From an uncultured beta proteobacterium (GTDB lineage: Bacteria; Pseudomonadota; Gammaproteobacteria; Burkholderiales; Burkholderiaceae_C), in contig CAIVXG010000014.1 of NCBI GenBank assembly GCA_903909815.1, positions 124,001-188,000 of the forward strand: a DNA stretch of 64,000 bases. Reading direction: 5' to 3'. The position numbers and the translations under genes were made by a program. Positions 58,556 through 64,000 of this stretch are shown here, piece by piece (the stretch's first letter is position 1; every line of letters starts with the position of its first letter). Below the pieces are notes generated by a model. It was not told the origin of the DNA, did not search any database, and saw nothing but the letters and a program-made list of their open reading frames with translations.

Positions 58556-59877
58556 CAGGCCAGCTCTTCCTTGCGAATGCGCACAATCGGCGCGAGCACG
58601 GTGGGCAGCGCCTGCATCTGCGCCAACGCCACGTTCATGTCAGCTTCGACGCAGTCGTGCGTCAGGATGATGACGTCGGTTTGCGTGGAACCTTCGCCAC
58701 CGACCTCGTCCGCTTCGCGCTGCAGCACCGCGTCGATGCTGATGTCGGCCTGGGCCAAAATGCCCGTGACCTTGGCCAGCACGCCGGCCTGATCGGCCAC
58801 GCGCAGCCTCAGGTAGTAGCTGGTGACAACCTCGCCCATGGGCAGCACCGGAGCGTCGCTCATGGCGTCGGGCTGGAACGCCAGGTGCGGTACGCGGTGT
58901 GCAGCATCTGCTGTGTGCAACCGCGTAATGTCCACCAGGTCCGCGATCACGGCGCTGGCGGTGGGCTCAGAGCCCGCGCCCTTGCCGTAGTACAGCGTCG
59001 TGCCGACGGCGTCGCCTTGCACCATGACCGCGTTCATCGCGCCTTCGACGTTGGCGATGAGGCGCTTGGCCGGCACCAGACTGGGATGCACGCGCAGTTC
59101 GATGCCCTTGGCGGTCTGCTTGGTGATACCCAACAGCTTGATGCGGTAGCCCAGTTGCTCGGCGTAGCGAATGTCCTGCGCCGCCAATTGGCTGATGCCT
59201 TCAACATAAGCCTTGTCAAACTGCACCGGTATGCCAAAGGCAATGGCCGACATCAGAGTGACCTTGTGCGCTGCGTCCACGCCCTCGATGTCGAAGGTCG
59301 GATCCGCTTCGGCGTAGCCCAGCGCCTGCGCGTCTTTCAGCGCCGCCGCAAAGTCCAGCCCCTTGTCGCGCATCTCGCTAAGGATGAAGTTGGTGGTGCC
59401 GTTGATGATGCCGGCCACCCACTGAATGCGGTTTGCAGTGAGGCCTTCGCGCAGCGCCTTGATGATGGGAATGCCGCCGGCCACCGCCGCTTCGAACGCC
59501 ACCATCACGCCCTTCTTGTGGGCCGCGGCAAAGATCTCCGTGCCGTGCACCGCCAGCAACGCCTTGTTGGCGGTGACGACATGCTTGCCCGCTTCGATCG
59601 CCTCGAGCACCAGCTTGCGCGCGATGCCGTAGCCACCGATCAGCTCAATCACGATGTCGATGTCGGGGTTGGAGATGACCGCACGGGCGTCGTTCACGAC
59701 CTGCGTACCCGGACCGACCAGCGACTGGGCCCGCACCACATCCAGGTCTGCCACCATGCCGATCTCGATGCCGCGACCGGCACGGCGCTTGATCTCCGGC
59801 TGATTGCGCTGCAACACGTTGAAGACGCCGCTGCCCACGGTGCCAATGCCCAGAAGGCCTACTTGTATCGGTTTCAT
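58555..59877 (-). CDS. hom: Homoserine dehydrogenase
   Basis: 440 residues from the ATG at 59877. It reduces aspartate semialdehyde to homoserine. The NAD(P) motif GLLGIGTVGSGV is at residues 7-18, followed by VTANKALLA, the active-site blocks GIINGTTNFILSEM and GYAEADPTFDIEG, and a C-terminal ACT domain (about 355-440) for feedback control by threonine. It is a single-function enzyme without a kinase domain. The frame is open upstream, but conserved sequence starts at MKPIQVGLLG. Confidence 0.97.
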   Translation of the reverse strand: MKPIQVGLLGIGTVGSGVFNVLQRNQPEIKRRAGRGIEIGMVADLDVVRAQSLVGPGTQVVNDARAVISNPDIDIVIELIGGYGIARKLVLEAIEAGKHVVTANKALLAVHGTEIFAAAHKKGVMVAFEAAVAGGIPIIKALREGLTANRIQWVAGIINGTTNFILSEMRDKGLDFAAALKDAQALGYAEADPTFDIEGVDAAHKVTLMSAIAFGIPVQFDKAYVEGISQLAAQDIRYAEQLGYRIKLLGITKQTAKGIELRVHPSLVPAKRLIANVEGAMNAVMVQGDAVGTTLYYGKGAGSEPTASAVIADLVDITRLHTADAAHRVPHLAFQPDAMSDAPVLPMGEVVTSYYLRLRVADQAGVLAKVTGILAQADISIDAVLQREADEVGGEGSTQTDVIILTHDCVEADMNVALAQMQALPTVLAPIVRIRKEELA

Positions 59878-59921
59878 GCTTGAAGATTGGAATTGAATAG
59901 TCGTCAATAAATGGATCCGCT

Positions 59922-61157
59922 TCAGGCTCGAGCTGCAGCGCAGCGCAAGCGATAGCTTTCGAGGAATCGAGCCATGCGCCCGATGGCTTCGCGCAGTTCG
60001 TCCTCGTGCGGCAGGAACACGATGCGAAAGTGGTCGGGCGAGGGCCAGTTGAAACCCGTTCCCTGCACCAGCATGACCTTGGTTTCCTCCAGCAGTTCCA
60101 GAAAGAACTGCTGGTCGTCCTCGATCGGATAGACCTTCGGGTCGAGCTTTGGGAACATGTAGAGCGCGGCCGTAGGCTTGACGCAACTCACGCCGGGAAT
60201 GGCCGTGATCAGCTCGTAGGCCAGATCGCGCTGCTTGCGCAAACGCCCGCCCTCGCCCACGAGTTCATTGATGCTCTGATAACCGCCCAGTGCGGTCTGA
60301 ATCGCCCACTGTCCGGGCACATTCGCGCACAGCCGCATGTTGGACAGCATGTTCAGGCCTTCGATGTAATCGCGCGCGGCCTTCTTGTCGCCAGTCACCA
60401 CCATCCAGCCCGCGCGATAGCCGCACGAGCGATGGCTCTTGGACAGGCTGTTGAAGGTGAGTGTCAACACGTCCTCGCTCAACGACGCGATCGGTGTGTG
60501 GCGTACGCCGTCGTACAGCACCTTGTCGTAGACCTCGTCGGCGAATATCACCAGATTGTGCGCCCGCGCCAGTTTGACAATGGCCTTGAGCAGTTCGTCC
60601 GAATACAGCGCACCCGTGGGGTTATTGGGGTTGATAACCACGATGCCCTTGGTGCGCGGCGTGATCTTGGCGGCAATGTCGTTCAGGTTCGGCATCCAGC
60701 CGTTGGCTTCATCGCACAGGTAGTGCACCGGGGTGGCGCCCGACAGGCTCACGGCTGCTGTCCACAGGGGATAGTCGGGCGCTGGCAGCAGCAACTCGTC
60801 GCCATCGTCGAGCAAGGCGTTGGTGGCCATGACGATGAGCTCGCTGGCGCCATTGCCCAGATAGATATCGTCCAGCGTCACCCCCTTGATGCCCTGCTGT
60901 TGCGTGCTGTGCATCACCGCCTTGCGCGCCGCAAAGATGCCCTTGCTGTCGGAGTAGCCGGCCGAGTTGGGCAGGTTGCGGATCATGTCCTGCTGAATTT
61001 CCTCGGGCGCGTCAAAGCCGAACACCGCCAGATTGCCGATATTGAGCTTGATGATCTTCTGGCCCTCTTCCTCCATCTGGCGCGCCCGGTCCATGATGGG
61101 GCCGCGGATGTCGTAACAAACGTTGGCTAATTTTGCGGATTTCAGAATAGGTTTCAA
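59922..61157 (-). CDS. alaA: Glutamate-pyruvate aminotransferase AlaA
   Basis: 411 residues. This class I PLP aminotransferase makes alanine from pyruvate. It is very close to E. coli AlaA along the whole length: KLANVCYDIRGP, NGASELIV, PAPDYPLWTAAVSLSG, VINPNNPTGALYS, the PLP lysine in SLSKSHRSCGYRAGW, and GGYQSINE. The usual NIGNPAPFGF reads NIGNLAVFGF here. The start is TTG at 61157 with GGAGG just upstream. It lies before hom and thrC on the same strand with a 44-bp gap, as in many Burkholderiales. Confidence 0.92.
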   Translation of the reverse strand: MKPILKSAKLANVCYDIRGPIMDRARQMEEEGQKIIKLNIGNLAVFGFDAPEEIQQDMIRNLPNSAGYSDSKGIFAARKAVMHSTQQQGIKGVTLDDIYLGNGASELIVMATNALLDDGDELLLPAPDYPLWTAAVSLSGATPVHYLCDEANGWMPNLNDIAAKITPRTKGIVVINPNNPTGALYSDELLKAIVKLARAHNLVIFADEVYDKVLYDGVRHTPIASLSEDVLTLTFNSLSKSHRSCGYRAGWMVVTGDKKAARDYIEGLNMLSNMRLCANVPGQWAIQTALGGYQSINELVGEGGRLRKQRDLAYELITAIPGVSCVKPTAALYMFPKLDPKVYPIEDDQQFFLELLEETKVMLVQGTGFNWPSPDHFRIVFLPHEDELREAIGRMARFLESYRLRCAAARA

Positions 61158-61302
61158 AGTCCCTCCAAGCGCGTTCTGCGGGTGAAAACCTATAATTGGA
61201 CCACACTTCCACCGTGGCAGTGCGTGCAGCGCGGCAATTCTCTAGCGAGCTTGCGCACCTGCCGCAGCTGCTTCCATTTTTCACATACACAAGCCCCTAC
61301 TC

Positions 61303-61677
61303 ATGAAACTGCATGCCGAAAAGTTGGATGGCCTGATCATCAGCGGTCACGGCGCCGGATGGATCGCAGTCAACGGAGAAAAGAAGCACAACTCGATCGT
61401 GATCAGTTCGCGTGGCGTTTGTCTGGACTGGCCATGCCAGCGTTTTGACGATTTGAGCGCAGCCAATTTCGCCCACCTTGCCGCGCTGCGGCCGGAGTTG
61501 GTGATTTTCGGCAGTGGTGCCAGCCTGCGCTTTGTGCCGCCCCAATGGCTGCAAGGGCTGATGGAGCACCGCATTGGGCTGGAAACCATGGACACCGCAG
61601 CCGCTTGCCGCACCTACAACATCCTTGCCGCCGAGGGGCGCCATGTGGTGGCGGCGCTGCTATTGGAGTCAGCTTAG
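61303..61677 (+). CDS. Mth938-like domain protein
   Basis: 124 residues forming one Mth938-like (DUF498) domain: start MKLHAEKLDGLIISG, middle LRPELVIFGSGASLRF and end METMDTAAACRTYNILAAEGRHV (cut) are typical. The domain is soluble and widespread; its bacterial function is unknown, although the human relative is a complex I assembly factor. The gap to alaA (61158-61302) contains a TATAAT at 61191 on this strand. It is followed by the peroxiredoxin gene. Confidence 0.8.
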   Translation: MKLHAEKLDGLIISGHGAGWIAVNGEKKHNSIVISSRGVCLDWPCQRFDDLSAANFAHLAALRPELVIFGSGASLRFVPPQWLQGLMEHRIGLETMDTAAACRTYNILAAEGRHVVAALLLESA

Positions 61678-61804
61678 CCAGTTTGCGAACCGTCTTTCAT
61701 TTGCGGGTAAAATCGGCGGTTGCGGTTTCAGGCAAAAAAGACCCATCAGTCCAAATGCCTCGACCATCCAACGAGCACATCCTGTCACAAAAGATTGAAG
61801 AAAT

Positions 61805-62290
61805 ATGGCGATCGTTGTCAACAAACCCCTCCCTGAATTTGAAGCCAACGCCACCAGTGGCGTCAAGGTTTCCAACATTTCCCACCTCGGTACGCCGTTC
61901 ATTTTGTACTTCTACCCGAAGGACAACACACCAGGCTGCACCACCGAGGCGATGCAGTTCCGCGACAAGTTCAAGGACTTCGTCAAGGCCGGCGCGATCG
62001 TTTTTGGTGTGTCGCGCGACAACATGAAATCACACGACGAATTCAAGGCCAAGCTGGAGCTTCAGTTTGAACTGATCGCCGACACCGAAGAAAAGATGTG
62101 CCACATGTTCGGCGTCGTCAAGAACAAGATCATGTATGGCAAGAAGGTCAAGGGGATCGAGCGCAGCACCTTTCTGATCGGTGCCGACGGCCTGGTCAAG
62201 CAGGAATGGCGCGGCCTCAAAGTACCGGGTCATGTGGAAGAAGTGCTCAAGGCGGTCAAGGCGCTGAAAAAGACCCCTGTCCTGGTCTGA
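61805..62290 (+). CDS. bcp: Thiol peroxidase of the Bcp/PrxQ group
   Basis: 161 residues, thioredoxin fold. It reduces hydroperoxides. The peroxidatic cysteine is C45 in YPKDNTPGCTTEA. The resolving cysteine five residues later (C50 in E. coli Bcp) is replaced by Met; C99 in EEKMCHMFGV is the only other Cys and corresponds to a non-essential E. coli residue. It therefore resembles the one-Cys form, regenerated by an external thiol. A strong terminator follows the gene. Confidence 0.93.
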   Translation: MAIVVNKPLPEFEANATSGVKVSNISHLGTPFILYFYPKDNTPGCTTEAMQFRDKFKDFVKAGAIVFGVSRDNMKSHDEFKAKLELQFELIADTEEKMCHMFGVVKNKIMYGKKVKGIERSTFLIGADGLVKQEWRGLKVPGHVEEVLKAVKALKKTPVLV

Positions 62291-62368
62291 TCAAGCGCCG
62301 GAGCAGCGTCACCGGTACCGTGCATAATGGTCACATGACGGTGTGGCCTGCACTGCACGAGCCAATAG

Positions 62369-62397
62369 AGCCGCCCAGGTCAAAGGGCGGCTTTTTT
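62369..62397 (+). terminator. Rho-independent terminator after the peroxiredoxin gene
   Basis: AGCCGCCC and GGGCGGCT pair into an 8-bp stem followed by six T residues. It separates the peroxiredoxin gene from the PhoH gene, whose start is 33 bp further on. Confidence 0.85.
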
Positions 62398-62429
62398 GTT
62401 TTCTGAACCCTGATTGAATTCCAAGTTCC

Positions 62430-64000
62430 ATGCCCCTGCCACCTGCCCCCACCAAACGCGCCAGTCTGCTGTCTCAGCACAGCTTGGAGGCGCTGGCGCC
62501 CGAAACACCTGAGTTGCGAAACGCGCGGGCAGACGCCAAGCCCTTGCGGCAAGTTCGCCCGCAAGCAGCGCCAACAGCGCGGGCTCAGCCGGATCGCACA
62601 GAAACACCGACCGCACGGGTGCAACACCAGGCGCTCGCCGCCGAACCCGTAGCGATTGCGCAGCGCAAGAAGGCGCCGGTGCCCAGCACCAACACGGGCA
62701 CGCGCAAGAAGCCCAGCACCGGCCCGGCCAAGCTGTTTGTGCTCGATACCAATGTGCTGCTGCACGACCCGATGTGCCTGTTCCGCTTTGAGGAACACGA
62801 CATCTTCCTGCCCATGATCGTGCTGGAAGAACTGGATGGCCACAAGAAGGGAATGACCGAAGTGGCGCGCAATGCGCGCCAGACCAGCCGCACGCTGGAC
62901 GCTCTGGCATCGGCGCAGAATGGGGACATCGTCGCGGGGCTGAAACTGGACCATACCGGCCACAGCCAAGCCCGGGGCAAGCTGTTCTTTCAGACCCAAC
63001 CCCTCAACTACACACTGCCGCTGAGCCTGCCCCAGGGCAAGGCCGACAACCAGATCCTGGGCGTGGTCGCGGCGCTACGCCAGCAGCAGACCCCGCGCGA
63101 TGTGGTGCTGGTGTCCAAGGACATCAACATGCGCGTCAAGGCGCGCGCGCTGGGGCTGCCCACCGAGGACTACCAGAACGACAAGACGCTCGAAGACGGC
63201 GACCTGCTGTACTGCGGCTGGCTCGCTCTACCCAGCGACTTCTGGAGCGTCAACGGCAACGCAGTGGAGAGTTGGCAGCAGGGCGTGCACACCTTCTATC
63301 GCATTGCGGGCCCGATCGTTCCGAGCATGATGATCAATCAGTTCGTCTATTTCGAGGCGCCGGGTGAGCCCAGCCTGTACGCCCGGGTGACGGAGATTCG
63401 CGGCAAGACGGCGGTGCTGAAGACACTCAAGGACTACGCGCATTTGAAGCATGCGGTCTGGGGCATCGCAGCACGCAACCGCGAACAGAATTTCGCGCTG
63501 AACCTGCTCATGGACCCGGAGGTCGACTTCGTCACGCTTACCGGAACAGCCGGCAGCGGCAAGACCCTGATGGCCCTGGCCGCAGGCCTGACGCAAGTGC
63601 TGGACGACCGGCGCTACACCGAAATCATCATGACCCGTGCCACGGTCTCGGTCGGCGACGACATCGGCTTTCTTCCTGGCACTGAGGAAGAAAAAATGGG
63701 CCCCTGGATGGGCGCGCTGGACGACAACCTGGAGGCACTGGCCAAGACCGAAACCAACGCCGGCGAATGGGGGCGCGCAGCCACGAACGATCTGATCCGA
63801 TCGCGCGTCAAGGTCAAGAGCATGAACTTCATGCGTGGACGCACCTTTCTGAACAAGTACCTCATCATCGACGAGGCGCAGAATCTGACGCCCAAGCAGA
63901 TGAAGACCTTGATCACGCGCGCCGGCCCCGGCACCAAGATCATTTGCATGGGCAACCTGGCGCAGATCGATACGCCCTACCTGACCGAAGGCTCGTCCGG
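62430..64000 (+). CDS. PIN domain-PhoH ATPase fusion protein (3' end cut by window)
   Basis: 523 codons are visible and the frame is open at the right edge. A Pro/Ala/Arg-rich, probably disordered leader (residues 1-105) precedes a PIN nuclease domain (about 107-255) with acidic residues in FVLDTNVLLHDP and VLEELDGHK and the later VLVSKDINMRVKA. A PhoH ATPase domain follows with Walker A GTAGSGKTLMAL near 375 and Walker B YLIIDEAQNLTPKQ near 480. PhoH2-type proteins are RNA helicase/nuclease enzymes; the physiological role is unsettled. The ATG at 62430 is the first in frame after the terminator. Confidence 0.92.
   Translation, partial: MPLPPAPTKRASLLSQHSLEALAPETPELRNARADAKPLRQVRPQAAPTARAQPDRTETPTARVQHQALAAEPVAIAQRKKAPVPSTNTGTRKKPSTGPAKLFVLDTNVLLHDPMCLFRFEEHDIFLPMIVLEELDGHKKGMTEVARNARQTSRTLDALASAQNGDIVAGLKLDHTGHSQARGKLFFQTQPLNYTLPLSLPQGKADNQILGVVAALRQQQTPRDVVLVSKDINMRVKARALGLPTEDYQNDKTLEDGDLLYCGWLALPSDFWSVNGNAVESWQQGVHTFYRIAGPIVPSMMINQFVYFEAPGEPSLYARVTEIRGKTAVLKTLKDYAHLKHAVWGIAARNREQNFALNLLMDPEVDFVTLTGTAGSGKTLMALAAGLTQVLDDRRYTEIIMTRATVSVGDDIGFLPGTEEEKMGPWMGALDDNLEALAKTETNAGEWGRAATNDLIRSRVKVKSMNFMRGRTFLNKYLIIDEAQNLTPKQMKTLITRAGPGTKIICMGNLAQIDTPYLTEGSS

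Noticed and set aside
56990-58792. A 600-codon open frame on the plus strand across thrC
   Set aside because: Antisense shadow of thrC and the end of hom; composition is typical of reversed GC-rich coding sequence.
61191-61196. TATAAT as the promoter of the Mth938-like gene
   Set aside because: The -35 region at the right distance has no match, and the box is nearly symmetrical so it could serve either strand; too weak for a separate feature.

Overview
The window looks like the chromosome of a betaproteobacterium of the order Burkholderiales, most likely Comamonadaceae and close to Rhodoferax. The grounds are a GC-rich composition, many ATGA/GTGA/TTGA gene overlaps, the rpsB-tsf-pyrH-frr-cdsA-dxr-rseP-bamA-skp-lpxD-fabZ-lpxA-lpxB-rnhB order, a PhaR-type polyhydroxyalkanoate regulator, a small Trp-rich protein of the betaproteobacterial type, and a three-subunit aldehyde oxidoreductase operon of the Aromatoleum kind. 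Taxonomy and gene names come from reading the proteins, not from a search.

Layout. 1-6.1 kb: end of yhbY (+), a DUF4149 membrane protein, greA, carB and carA (all -). 6.1-20.4 kb: one long minus-strand cluster for translation factors, pyrimidine nucleotides, isoprenoid and phospholipid precursors, the outer-membrane assembly machine and lipid A (rpsB down to rnhB and a TrmH-type methyltransferase). The undecaprenyl pyrophosphate synthase gene (uppS) usually found between frr and cdsA is not there. 20.6-24.8 kb (+): amidase, D-amino-acid dehydrogenase-like protein, bifunctional NAD(P)HX repair enzyme. 24.9-30.4 kb: rnr, tRNA-Leu (+), rimO, phaR, tRNA-Val, lgt. 30.5-37 kb (+): ilvD, a Trp-rich peptide (-), cytochrome c, argD, argF, a repeat-filled spacer, and a tryptophanase. 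37.1-41.2 kb (-): FAD monooxygenase, ANTAR response regulator, MASE1/PAS histidine kinase. 41.3-46.9 kb: tungsten-type aldehyde oxidoreductase operon with a MoaD-like accessory gene (-) and a divergent GAF/Fis-type regulator (+). 46.9-51.1 kb: quinone reductase and DUF4345 genes under a divergent TetR regulator, and two MFS transporters. 51.2-57 kb: clpB, a hypothetical gene, and moaE-moaD-moeA-mobB. 57-61.2 kb: thrC, hom, alaA. 61.3-64 kb (+): Mth938-like protein, a peroxiredoxin, and the start of a PIN-PhoH protein.

How parts fit. The molybdopterin genes (moaD, moaE, moeA, mobB) can supply the pterin cofactor that the aldehyde oxidoreductase needs, and that operon brings its own second MoaD-like protein. 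alaA-hom-thrC, carAB, argD/argF and ilvD are amino-acid metabolism genes. The lpx/bam/rseP/skp cluster builds the Gram-negative outer membrane.

Most unusual observations: (1) a 75-bp GC-rich hairpin element present twice, in the same reading frame, inside moaE and thrC, each time adding 25 residues to the enzyme; (2) the missing uppS; (3) an rnr gene with no ordinary start codon outside a divergent tRNA-Leu gene, whose promoter lies over the likely start; (4) a terminator-like hairpin between the catalytic and flavin subunit genes of the aldehyde oxidoreductase; (5) a perfect 52-bp duplication of the 3' end of argF. No phage, insertion sequence, CRISPR array or defence system was seen.
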